This document shows positions 1 through 7,799 of a stretch of DNA of 64,000 nucleotides, in pieces. A model generated the notes under the pieces. The model did no database searches and was not told the DNA's origin. It saw only the letters and a list, made by a program, of their open reading frames with translations. Source of the stretch: Aliarcobacter cryaerophilus (lineage in GTDB: Bacteria > Campylobacterota > Campylobacteria > Campylobacterales > Arcobacteraceae); NCBI RefSeq assembly GCF_014352935.1, contig NZ_CP060694.1:186001-250000 (forward strand). The letters run 5' to 3'. Numbering within the stretch: position 1 is the first letter of the stretch; each line of letters starts with the position of its first letter. The translations under genes and the position numbers were made by a program.

Positions 1-1
1 T

Positions 2-70
2 GGTAAAATAATAGGATACATTATAATAGCAAGAATTTTTCTATCCTTATATCTTGCACTATTTTTATAA
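2..70 (+). CDS. Possible C-terminal tail of a membrane protein (partial)
   Basis: A reading frame is open from the left edge and stops with TAA at 68-70. It encodes about 22 mostly hydrophobic residues (Ile/Leu/Tyr rich, a single Arg), like the end of a last membrane helix. The gene start lies outside the window. It would be convergent with the leftward gene that ends at 75, leaving a 4-base gap. With so little sequence this could be chance, and no family can be named. Confidence 0.3.
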   Translation, partial: GKIIGYIIIARIFLSLYLALFL

Positions 71-74
71 ATGT

Positions 75-1100
75 TCATTTTTGTAATTCTAACATATTTT
101 TTGAAAAACTAATAAGAAACTGAAAAAAACCATGATTTTTAAAACCAATTTTTAGATTGTAATAAATATAAGATTTAACTACAGTTTCATTTATATTAAA
201 ATTTATATCAATATTATATTTTTTAGCTTGCTTATTAAAAAATATTTTATGGAAAGATTTTCCATATATATTTATATCGTTTTCATCAAATCCAAGTTTT
301 TCTATATTTTTAAAAAATATTTGATAATAAGATTTATAATTATTTTCCAATGTATGTAATGTCATTTTTGTATTTACAGAGGAAACTATATTTATAGTAG
401 CAATTTCATTTGAATTCAATCTTAATTTATTGACTAATTTATTTTCTATATTTTGATAATTTTTTTGATGATTTGAAATATGTACTTCAATATTCTCAAA
501 AATATCTTTTATATCTTTCAGCTCTATCAACTCTAAATTACTATTTTTCCCAAACTTATTTTTTATCTCTTTTATTGAATTCTTATCAAAATATAAAGCC
601 TTAAAATCATACTCTGGAAAATCTTTTATTATTTCATTTACATACTCTACAAACTCTTCATCTTCCAAATTCTCTTTAGTAGCTAAAAATCCCACACAAT
701 TTGGTTTATACATATTTTTTAACTCTTCACTTAATGGTTCAGATAGACTATGTAAAAATTTAGCTTCATTAAATTTTTCATGATTTTTATCAATCAAGGT
801 ATATGGAGAGTTTACAAGTTCCTCACCAGAGTCATGATTTTTAAAAGATATAATAGCTTTTTTACCTATATATTGCACTGGTAGATTGTATGTGAAAGCT
901 TTGCTTTCAACATCATACATATCATCGATTTTTTGTATAAACTCATTTGCTATAATTGTATCAATTAGTTTGTCATCTAAAAAAACATCTATTTTTTGTG
1001 TTTCATCACTTCCTATTTTTTTTGCAAAACCTATAAATGAGAAAAAGTTCTCCGTATGAAGAGCACCATAAGTTTTACCAGTTTGTATAGGTCTAGTCAT
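75..1100 (-). CDS. Unrecognised protein downstream of Maf
   Basis: This 341-residue protein matches no family I recognise. It is hydrophilic and Lys/Asn rich, with no signal peptide and no convincing membrane segment, so it is probably cytoplasmic. Its start ATG overlaps the end of the upstream DUF115 gene by 8 bases (1093-1100), so the two are very likely co-transcribed and translationally coupled. Its place at the edge of a flagellin glycosylation island beside a Maf protein suggests a role in glycan transfer or glycan modification, but that rests on context only. Residues 1-110 look more ordered, with alternating beta-like stretches, than the Lys/Asn-rich C-terminal part. Confidence 0.8.
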   Translation of the reverse strand: MTRPIQTGKTYGALHTENFFSFIGFAKKIGSDETQKIDVFLDDKLIDTIIANEFIQKIDDMYDVESKAFTYNLPVQYIGKKAIISFKNHDSGEELVNSPYTLIDKNHEKFNEAKFLHSLSEPLSEELKNMYKPNCVGFLATKENLEDEEFVEYVNEIIKDFPEYDFKALYFDKNSIKEIKNKFGKNSNLELIELKDIKDIFENIEVHISNHQKNYQNIENKLVNKLRLNSNEIATINIVSSVNTKMTLHTLENNYKSYYQIFFKNIEKLGFDENDINIYGKSFHKIFFNKQAKKYNIDINFNINETVVKSYIYYNLKIGFKNHGFFQFLISFSKNMLELQK

Positions 1101-2973
1101 TTCTTACCTTTTGAGATTTGATATCAATTCTATCAAATATGCTATTAAAACTACTCAAAACTTCGTAAATTTGTTTTTCTAAAATCTTATTTACTTCTTT
1201 GTTTTCTAAAATTTTATTATAAGGTAATATAAGCTTAAAAAATCTATCAAAAATATTACAAATCATAGAGTTTGGATATTTTTCAAAAAATATTTTAAAC
1301 TCTTGATGAAATTTTTCTATTTTTATGGTATTTAGTTTTTTAAGTACTTTTTTCTCTTTTATTATCTCTTTTGTATCAATCTCTTCTAAGTTTTGTTTAG
1401 AAATTTTTTTAAAACTCTCAAAAAGTTTTATATCTAAAATTTCTTTATCTATTTGCTCTAAATTACTTTTTAATTCTTCTATTTTTAAAGGAGTAGCACC
1501 TTTAAAATATGCACCACTTCCTAAATTATAAACCTTTACAAATTCGGAGTGTTTAAATATTATATCTTCAGCACTCTCTATCATCTCTAAATACTCTCTA
1601 AAAGTAGGTACTTCTTCTTCAAAATTTCCTTTGACATAAACAATATCTTCTCTAAAATCTCCACTATTTTTCACATTTAGATTTAGTTTTCTACTTGATT
1701 TATGAGTTCCTACATGAGTTTTCCCATTTTTACTATCAATACTAGCATCAACTCCTAAAAGATAAATCTCTTTAGCTCCAAGCCTAGCAATTATATCAAT
1801 ACCAATATCTCCAACAGTAACGCCACTTAAAAAACCATAGTTTGAAAATAGCTCCAAAGCATTTTGCATAAAAAATATTTTTGTATGTTTTAGTTTTAAA
1901 AATAGCTTGGTATCAAGTTTGATTGAAGCTAAAATTATAGAGTCTTTATACATTTTAGAATCTGTATTAAACTGCTCAAGCATTGGTTCTTTTTGACCAT
2001 CAACAGCTAAAATAATATCTGGAATAATCTCTAAAATTCTAAGGTGTTTTAAAACAGCACTTGAAGCTACTATTATAAATTTATCTTGATTTAGATAAAC
2101 CCACTCTAGATTTTTTGCCAAAGATACTCCAGCACCTAAAAAAAGAATTTTTTTATTTTCAAATAAGTTTTGATTTTGTGATAGATTTATAATACTCTTT
2201 TTCTCTTCAAAAAAGTAGTTATATCCTCTTTTTAGGCTAATTATAAAATCACTAAAAGGATAACGCATTTGAGAACTATGAATAAAAATATTTTGTAACT
2301 CTTCTATTAAATATGAGTTGTTTTCATCTGATAATTCAAAATGAATTAGATGATTTAATTCATATCTATCTTCTAAAAACTTTTTTGTGATATTTTCTAA
2401 ACCAAAACTATCTTCATTTATTGCAAAAAAGAGTTTGGAATTTTTACTTAAAGATTCATAGTCACACAAAAACAAAGATAATCTAAAAATTTCAATATTT
2501 GGTTCGATTATTAAATAACTTTTAGCATTTAAACTATTGTGAAAATCATTTAAATGAACTCCAAGCAAAGTTCCTATAAATATAAATTTATTGATTTTTA
2601 TCTCTATATTTTCAAACTTTTTTATATATTCATTTAAATATATATAACTATTTATTTCACCTTCATAATGATTTTTTTTGATCAATTGCTCCATTTTTAT
2701 AAGATTAAAAGCGTTTGAAAGAGAAAAGTTATTTACTCTATCTAAAGAGTCGCTAAAAGGCTCTTTTTTGTATAAATCTTGTTTTGTTTTTAAATCTAAT
2801 AGTTTAAATTCATCGTTTATAAACTCCAAAGAGTAGTTTTGGATATTTTGTTTTTCAAAAAAAACTACTTTTTCATAAATATTTATATGATTCTTTTTAA
2901 AAAACTCTATATTTTTAAGATATATTTGGCTTAAAGTTTTTTGTAACTCTTCTAGTTGTTTTTGTTTATCCAT
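1093..2973 (-). CDS. Motility accessory factor (Maf, DUF115), paralogue 1
   Basis: This 626-residue protein belongs to the Maf/DUF115 family, which in Campylobacter, Helicobacter and Aeromonas attaches nonulosonic acids such as pseudaminic or legionaminic acid to flagellin in the cytoplasm. A variable N-terminal region containing FIGTLLGVHL precedes the DUF115 core. The core shows the glycine-rich ILFLGAGVSLAKNLEW segment (about residues 275-290), VDGQ, and IYLLGVDASID followed by a His/Gly-rich GKTHVGTH stretch (about 400-425). It is transcribed away from legB and has a 626-residue layout parallel to the second Maf at 15527. The start is the ATG after an A-rich, weak ribosome site. I infer that it transfers sugars made by the adjacent leg or CDP-sugar genes; which sugar cannot be told from sequence. 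Confidence 0.9.
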   Translation of the reverse strand: MDKQKQLEELQKTLSQIYLKNIEFFKKNHINIYEKVVFFEKQNIQNYSLEFINDEFKLLDLKTKQDLYKKEPFSDSLDRVNNFSLSNAFNLIKMEQLIKKNHYEGEINSYIYLNEYIKKFENIEIKINKFIFIGTLLGVHLNDFHNSLNAKSYLIIEPNIEIFRLSLFLCDYESLSKNSKLFFAINEDSFGLENITKKFLEDRYELNHLIHFELSDENNSYLIEELQNIFIHSSQMRYPFSDFIISLKRGYNYFFEEKKSIINLSQNQNLFENKKILFLGAGVSLAKNLEWVYLNQDKFIIVASSAVLKHLRILEIIPDIILAVDGQKEPMLEQFNTDSKMYKDSIILASIKLDTKLFLKLKHTKIFFMQNALELFSNYGFLSGVTVGDIGIDIIARLGAKEIYLLGVDASIDSKNGKTHVGTHKSSRKLNLNVKNSGDFREDIVYVKGNFEEEVPTFREYLEMIESAEDIIFKHSEFVKVYNLGSGAYFKGATPLKIEELKSNLEQIDKEILDIKLFESFKKISKQNLEEIDTKEIIKEKKVLKKLNTIKIEKFHQEFKIFFEKYPNSMICNIFDRFFKLILPYNKILENKEVNKILEKQIYEVLSSFNSIFDRIDIKSQKVRND

Positions 2974-3020
2974 TTTTTTCTTTCAAGTTTTTGTGTAAGA
3001 TTTTAGCAATATTTGTATAT

Positions 3021-3050
3021 ATTATAAATAAAGTATGTGTTACAATACAA
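3021..3050 (-). promoter_or_regulatory. Candidate sigma70 promoter for leftward maf operon
   Basis: In the 113-base gap between the divergent maf and legB genes, the minus strand reads TTGTAT (3045-3050), an 18-base spacer and a perfect TATAAT (3021-3026). This places a start about 40 bases upstream of maf. The plus strand of the same gap has a weaker TACAAT at 3041-3046 that could serve legB. The whole gap is A+T rich, so chance -10 matches are common. Confidence 0.4.
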
Positions 3051-3086
3051 TATAAAAAATTATTAATCTTTTGTAGGAGAGTATAT

Positions 3087-4283
3087 TTGAAAATGGTTAA
3101 GATATTGGAACTAATCGGTAGAACCAAAGAACTTTTTCAAGAAGATATACAAGCTCATGAAAAAGAACTTTCAAAAATAGTGTCAAACTCTACATTTCTG
3201 GTTATTGGTGGAGCGGGAAGTATTGGTCAAGCAGTAACTAAAGAGATATTTAAAAGAAATCCTAAAAAACTTCATGTTGTTGATATTAGTGAAAATAATA
3301 TGGTTGAACTAGTTCGAGATATAAGAAGTAGTTTTGGATATATAAATGGAGATTTTCAAACATTTGCACTTGATATTGGAAGTATCGAATATGATGCATT
3401 TATAAAATCTGATGGAAAATATGATTATGTATTAAATTTATCAGCACTTAAACATGTAAGAAGTGAAAAAGACCGATTTACTCTTATGCGAATGATAGAA
3501 ACAAATATTTTCAATACGGATAAAACGCTTCAACAATCAATTGAAAATGGAACAAAAAAATATTTTTGTGTAAGTACAGATAAAGCTGCAAATCCTGTAA
3601 ATATGATGGGTGCAAGTAAAAGAATTATGGAGATGTTTGTAAATAGAAAATCAAAACAAATAGATGTTTCAATGGCAAGATTTGCAAATGTAGCATTTAG
3701 TGATGGCTCACTTCTTCATGGATTTAATCAAAGAATTCAAAAAAATCAACCAATAGTTGCTCCAAATGATATAAAAAGATATTTTGTAACTCCACAAGAA
3801 AGTGGAGAATTATGCTTAATGTCTTGTATTTTTGGTGAAAATAGAGATATTTTTTTCCCAAAACTTAGTGTTAATTTACACTTAATCACTTTTGCAGATA
3901 TCGCAGTGAAATATCTAAAAAATTTAGGATATGAGCCATATTTATGTAAAGATGAAGATGAAGCTAGAGAACTAGCAAAAACTCTACCACAAGAAGGAAA
4001 ATGGCCATGTCTATTTACTGCTAGTGATACAACAGGCGAAAAAGATTTTGAAGAGTTTTTTACCCATAAAGAAGTTTTAGATATGAATAGATTTGAGAAT
4101 TTAGGAATTATAAAAAATGAAGCAATTTATGATGAAAAACTCTTAAATGAGTTTGAAGCTAATATTAAAAAATATAAACAAAATTTACAATGGAGCAAAG
4201 ATGATATTGTAAAAGAGTTTTTCAGACTAATTCCAGACTTTGGTCATAAAGAAACAGGTAAATATCTTGATGGGAAGATGTAA
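3087..4283 (+). CDS. legB: Nucleotide-sugar 4,6-dehydratase, legionaminic acid pathway
   Basis: LegB is an SDR enzyme that dehydrates a nucleotide-linked GlcNAc (GDP-GlcNAc in the C. jejuni pathway) to the 4-keto-6-deoxy sugar, the first dedicated step to legionaminic acid. The NAD-binding motif VIGGAGSIGQ lies near residue 40, and STDKAANPVNMMGASKR carries the catalytic Lys in the Met-Gly-Ala-Ser-Lys form typical of CapD/PglF-type dehydratases. I chose the TTG at 3087 because AGGAGA (3075-3080) sits 6 bases upstream; the ATG at 3093 is the alternative, with a looser 12-base spacing. The frame is open further upstream to 2991, but nothing there looks coding. It is the first gene of the leg operon. 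Confidence 0.9.
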   Translation: MKMVKILELIGRTKELFQEDIQAHEKELSKIVSNSTFLVIGGAGSIGQAVTKEIFKRNPKKLHVVDISENNMVELVRDIRSSFGYINGDFQTFALDIGSIEYDAFIKSDGKYDYVLNLSALKHVRSEKDRFTLMRMIETNIFNTDKTLQQSIENGTKKYFCVSTDKAANPVNMMGASKRIMEMFVNRKSKQIDVSMARFANVAFSDGSLLHGFNQRIQKNQPIVAPNDIKRYFVTPQESGELCLMSCIFGENRDIFFPKLSVNLHLITFADIAVKYLKNLGYEPYLCKDEDEARELAKTLPQEGKWPCLFTASDTTGEKDFEEFFTHKEVLDMNRFENLGIIKNEAIYDEKLLNEFEANIKKYKQNLQWSKDDIVKEFFRLIPDFGHKETGKYLDGKM

Positions 4284-4284
4284 T

Positions 4285-5421
4285 ATGCAAAAAATAGTTG
4301 ATTTTATAAAAGAAACTTTTAAAACACAAGAATTTATTCCTTTACACGAACCACGATTTATTGGAAATGAAAAGAAGTATTTAAATGATTGTATAGATTC
4401 TACATTTGTATCAAGTGTTGGAAAATATGTTGATACTTTTGAAAAAGAGTTTGCAAAAACTGTAGGAAGTAAATTTGCGATAGCAACTGTAAATGGAACA
4501 GCTGCATTACATATCTCGCTTATTTTAGCAGATGTAAAAAAAGATGATGAAGTTATAACTCAACCACTTACTTTCATAGCTACTTGCAATGCTATTTCGT
4601 ATATTGGAGCAAAACCAATTTTTGTAGATGTTGATTTAGATACTATGGGTTTAAGTCCAGATTCTTTAAGAAACTTTTTGGAAACAAATTGTGAAGTAGT
4701 AGAAAATATTTGCATAAATAAAACTACAAATAGACAAATCAAAGCTTGTGTTCCTATGCACACTTTTGGACATCCTTGTAGAATTGAAGAGATAAAAGAT
4801 ATTTGTGATATTTGGAATATTACTTTAGTTGAAGATGCAGCTGAAAGTTTAGGCTCTTTTTATAAAAACAGACATACAGGAACTTTTGGAAAAGTTGGAG
4901 CTTTTTCTTTTAATGGAAATAAAATCATAACTTCAGGTGGTGGAGGAGTTATTGTAACTGATGATGAATCTTTAGCAAAAAGAGCAAAACATATCACAAC
5001 AACTGCAAAAATTCCTCATCCATATGAGTATGTACATGATGAAACCGCGTATAATTATAGACTTCCAAATATAAATGCAGCTTTGCTTGTGGCTCAACTT
5101 GAACAGTTAAATAAATTTTTAGATTCAAAAAGAGAGTTAGCAAAAATATATAAAGAGTTTTTTTTGCAAAATAGTATAAAGTTTATAGAAGAACCAGAAA
5201 ATAGTAAATCAAACTATTGGCTTCAAGCAGTTTTATTGGAAAATGTAAAACAAAGAGATGATTTTTTAGAGTTTACAAATAAAAATGGCGTAATGACAAG
5301 ACCTATTTGGAAACTTATGAATGAACTTGAGATGTTTAAAGATTGCCAAAAAACAGATTTAAAAAATGCAAAATATCTTGAAGAGAGAGTTGTAAATATT
5401 CCTAGTAGCGTAAGAGTTTGA
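4285..5421 (+). CDS. legC: PLP-dependent aminotransferase (DegT/DnrJ/EryC1), LegC
   Basis: LegC converts the 4-keto product of LegB to the 4-amino sugar with glutamate as donor. The 378-residue protein shows the DegT/DnrJ/EryC1/StrS fold: TVNGTAALH near the N terminus, VEDAAESLGS with the cofactor-binding Asp, and FSFNGNKIITSGGGG containing the PLP Schiff-base Lys near residue 212. The ATG at 4285 follows the legB stop by one base and has GGGAAG seven bases upstream. An in-frame upstream ATG at 4240 lies inside legB and is rejected. The next gene, encoding a KilA-N protein, starts one base after this stop. Confidence in the aminotransferase class is high, and the LegC role follows from the operon. 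Confidence 0.92.
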   Translation: MQKIVDFIKETFKTQEFIPLHEPRFIGNEKKYLNDCIDSTFVSSVGKYVDTFEKEFAKTVGSKFAIATVNGTAALHISLILADVKKDDEVITQPLTFIATCNAISYIGAKPIFVDVDLDTMGLSPDSLRNFLETNCEVVENICINKTTNRQIKACVPMHTFGHPCRIEEIKDICDIWNITLVEDAAESLGSFYKNRHTGTFGKVGAFSFNGNKIITSGGGGVIVTDDESLAKRAKHITTTAKIPHPYEYVHDETAYNYRLPNINAALLVAQLEQLNKFLDSKRELAKIYKEFFLQNSIKFIEEPENSKSNYWLQAVLLENVKQRDDFLEFTNKNGVMTRPIWKLMNELEMFKDCQKTDLKNAKYLEERVVNIPSSVRV

Positions 5422-5422
5422 G

Positions 5423-6229
5423 ATGAAAAATAAAATCATAGTTCAAGAGCAGATAATTACAATAATAGAAGATGATTATATTTCACTTACAGATATGGTT
5501 AGAAATATTGAAAATGGATTAGTTCTTATAGAAAAATGGTTAAGAAATAAAAATACTATAGAGTTTTTAGGTATTTGGGAAGAGATTTATAATACAAATT
5601 TTAATTCCCCCGAATTCGAGGGAATTAAAAATGAAGCTGGATTAAATCGTTTTTCTCTATCTGTTAAAATGTGGATAAATAAAACAAATGCCATAGGAAT
5701 AGTTGCAAAAGCTGGAAGATACGGGGGTACTTATGCTCATAAAGATATTGCTTTTGAATTTGCTAGTTGGATAAGTCCAAAGTTTAAACTTTATCTTATA
5801 AAAGAGTTTCAAAGATTAAAAAATGATGAAATAGAAAAACATAAACTTGGATGGGATATAAAAAGAACTTTGGTAAAGATGAACTATCATATACACACAG
5901 ATGCTATAAAAAATAATCTCATACCACCAAATATAGCTAAAAATAAAATACATTTTATATATGCTTCTGAAGCTGACCTTTTAAATATTGCACTTTTTGG
6001 AAAAACAGCAAAACAATGGAGTGAACAAAACCCAAAACTTGAAGGAAATATGAGAGATTATGCTACGACTGAACAACTTGTAGTTTTGGCAAATTTAGAG
6101 AGTCTGAATGCTCAGTTTATAAAAGATGGATTAGAAGCAGAAGATAGACTCTTAAAACTAAATAACATAGCTATTGAACAGCTACAACTACTTTTAAACT
6201 ATTCAGTTAAAAAGATTGAGAAGATATAA
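5423..6229 (+). CDS. KilA-N domain protein inside the legionaminic operon
   Basis: This 268-residue protein has a KilA-N domain, a DNA-binding-type fold best known from phage and large-virus proteins. The signature is visible as YISLTDMVRN near residue 20, IEKWLRNKNTIEFLG (about 35-50), FEGIKNEAGLNRFSLS (about 65-80) and GGTYAHKDIAFEFASWISP (about 100-120). The rest is helical and Lys rich, possibly a coiled or oligomerising tail. It starts one base after legC and its TAA shares a base with the legH ATG (TAATG), so it is translationally coupled on both sides. No other phage gene is nearby. The coding sequence contains a 32-base near-perfect palindrome (5599-5630). Its role is unknown; a local transcription regulator or a domesticated cargo gene are both possible. 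Confidence 0.88.
   Translation: MKNKIIVQEQIITIIEDDYISLTDMVRNIENGLVLIEKWLRNKNTIEFLGIWEEIYNTNFNSPEFEGIKNEAGLNRFSLSVKMWINKTNAIGIVAKAGRYGGTYAHKDIAFEFASWISPKFKLYLIKEFQRLKNDEIEKHKLGWDIKRTLVKMNYHIHTDAIKNNLIPPNIAKNKIHFIYASEADLLNIALFGKTAKQWSEQNPKLEGNMRDYATTEQLVVLANLESLNAQFIKDGLEAEDRLLKLNNIAIEQLQLLLNYSVKKIEKI
5599..5630. repeat. 32-bp near-perfect palindrome within the KilA-N gene
   Basis: TTTTAATTCCC (5599-5609) and GGGAATTAAAA (5620-5630) are exact inverted copies that flank a central CGAATTCG palindrome. Only one base pair is mismatched (C at 5610 opposite A at 5619). It lies in frame in the coding sequence, covering residues 59-69 (Asn-Ser-Pro-Glu-Phe-Glu-Gly and neighbours), and is richer in G+C at its centre than its surroundings. 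It could be a strong mRNA hairpin, a protein-binding operator or an inserted palindromic element. Confidence 0.85.
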
Positions 6230-6804
6230 TGAAAGAAAAAATAGTTCTTATTGGCGGTGGTGGGCATTGTCATAGTGTTATTGATGTAATTGAACAAACA
6301 AATAAATATGAGATTATTGGTATAGTTGATACTAAAGAAAATATTGGTAAAAAAGTTTTAGATTATGAAATTATTGCTTGTGATGATGATTTAGAAGAAC
6401 TTTTTAAAACTTGTAGAAAAGCAGTTATTACAATAGGGCATATAAAAACAAATGAATTAAGAAAAAAATTATTTGGAAAAGCAAAAAATATAGGATTTGA
6501 TTTTCCAACTATCATTTCACCACTTGCTTATGTTTCAAAACATACATTTATAGATGAAGGAACAGTTGTTATGCACCATGCACTTGTAAATGCAAATACA
6601 AAAATAGGAAAAAATTGTATAATAAATACAAAAGCTTTGATAGAACATGATTGTATAGTTGAAGACAATTGTCATATTTCAACCGCAAGTATTATAAACG
6701 GTGGAGTAATTGTAAAAAACGATAGTTTTGTTGGAAGTAATTCCACTTCAAAACAAGCAATAGAAATAGATGGATTTATAAAAGCAGGGAGTTTGGCTAA
6801 ATGA
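6229..6804 (+). CDS. legH: Sugar N-acetyltransferase, LegH/PglD type
   Basis: This 191-residue enzyme has the PglD/NeuD layout: an N-terminal Rossmann-like substrate domain opening with VLIGGGGHCHSVIDVI, then a left-handed beta-helix of hexapeptide repeats (about residues 90-185, for example GKNCIINTKALIEHDC and DNCHISTASIINGG). The His in the EHDCIV turn fits the catalytic base of this family. It would acetylate the 4-amino sugar made by LegC with acetyl-CoA, giving the N,N'-diacetylbacillosamine nucleotide. The start overlaps the KilA-N stop by one base and the end overlaps legI by four (ATGA). The LegH role rests on family plus operon position; PglD of N-glycosylation would look similar but has different neighbours. 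Confidence 0.88.
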   Translation: MKEKIVLIGGGGHCHSVIDVIEQTNKYEIIGIVDTKENIGKKVLDYEIIACDDDLEELFKTCRKAVITIGHIKTNELRKKLFGKAKNIGFDFPTIISPLAYVSKHTFIDEGTVVMHHALVNANTKIGKNCIINTKALIEHDCIVEDNCHISTASIINGGVIVKNDSFVGSNSTSKQAIEIDGFIKAGSLAK

Positions 6805-7799
6805 ATAAAGTATTTATAATAGCAGAAGCTGGTGTTAATCATAATGGAAGTATTGAATTAGCAAAAAAGCTTATAGATGTAGCAGTTGAAGCAAAAGTAG
6901 ATGCTGTAAAATTTCAAACATTTAAAGCTGAAAATTTAGTTTCAAAAAATGCACAAAAAGCTGATTATCAAAAAGAAACCACAAACGAAGAAGAATCACA
7001 GTTTGATATGATAAAAAAGCTTGAGCTAGATGTAAATACTCATAAAGAGCTTATATCTTATTGTAGAAGTAAAAATATTATGTTTTTATCTACTCCATTT
7101 GACCATGATAGCATTGAACTTTTAAATGATTTAGGACTTGAAATATTTAAAATACCAAGTGGAGAGATTACAAATTTACCATATCTTAGACATATTGGAA
7201 GATTAGATAAAAAAGTTATACTTTCAACTGGAATGGCAAATATTGGAGAGATTGAAGATGCTTTGAATATATTAATAAATGTTGGAACAAAAAAAGAGAA
7301 TATCACAGTTTTACATGCAAATACAGAATACCCAACACCTATGGAAGATGTAAATTTAAAAGCAATGGTAACAATAGGAAATACTTTTGATATAGCTTTT
7401 GGATATAGTGACCATACTTTGGGAATAGAAGTTGATATAGCTGCTGTTGCTTTGGGTGCCTCTTGTATAGAAAAGCATTTTACACTTGATTGTACTATGG
7501 AAGGACCAGACCATAAAGCTTCTTTAGAACCAGACGAACTAAAAGCGATGGTAAAAGCTATTCGAAATATAGAGTTAGCTTTAGGAAGTGTTATAAAAAA
7601 ACCATCAAATAGTGAGTTAAAAAATAAATCAATAGCTAGAAAATCTATAGTTGCAAAAATAGATATTAAAAAAGGTGAGATTTTATCTGAAAATAATCTT
7701 GCAATAAAAAGACCAGGAAATGGAATAAGTCCTATGAGATGGGATGAAATTGTTGGAACAATCGCTACTAAAGATTATAAAGAAGATGAGTTGATATGA
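6801..7799 (+). CDS. legI: N,N'-diacetyllegionaminic acid synthase
   Basis: LegI condenses 2,4-diacetamido-2,4,6-trideoxymannose with phosphoenolpyruvate to give legionaminic acid. The 332-residue protein is a NeuB-family TIM barrel, starting IIAEAGVNHNGS and containing VDAVKFQTF, FKIPSGEITN, ILSTGMA and GYSDHTLG. From about residue 280 there is an antifreeze-like SAF domain (RKSIVAKIDIKKGEIL, then KRPGNGISP). The length and both domains match C. jejuni Cj1327. Sialic-acid synthase NeuB and pseudaminic-acid synthase PseI are close relatives; the flanking legB, legC and legG genes decide for the legionaminic route. It overlaps legH and legG by four bases each. Confidence 0.93.
   Translation: MNKVFIIAEAGVNHNGSIELAKKLIDVAVEAKVDAVKFQTFKAENLVSKNAQKADYQKETTNEEESQFDMIKKLELDVNTHKELISYCRSKNIMFLSTPFDHDSIELLNDLGLEIFKIPSGEITNLPYLRHIGRLDKKVILSTGMANIGEIEDALNILINVGTKKENITVLHANTEYPTPMEDVNLKAMVTIGNTFDIAFGYSDHTLGIEVDIAAVALGASCIEKHFTLDCTMEGPDHKASLEPDELKAMVKAIRNIELALGSVIKKPSNSELKNKSIARKSIVAKIDIKKGEILSENNLAIKRPGNGISPMRWDEIVGTIATKDYKEDELI

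Noticed and set aside
2991-3086. Longer N terminus for LegB
   Set aside because: The frame is open but the added residues are unlike the family and the AGGAGA ribosome site sits just before the TTG at 3087.
5722-5727. Poly-G tract as a phase-variation switch
   Set aside because: The longest G run (about five) is too short for slipped-strand contingency loci of the Campylobacter type.
5423-6229. Prophage remnant around the KilA-N gene
   Set aside because: Apart from the domain itself there is no integrase, capsid, terminase, repeat or att-like pair; the gene is operon-coupled instead.
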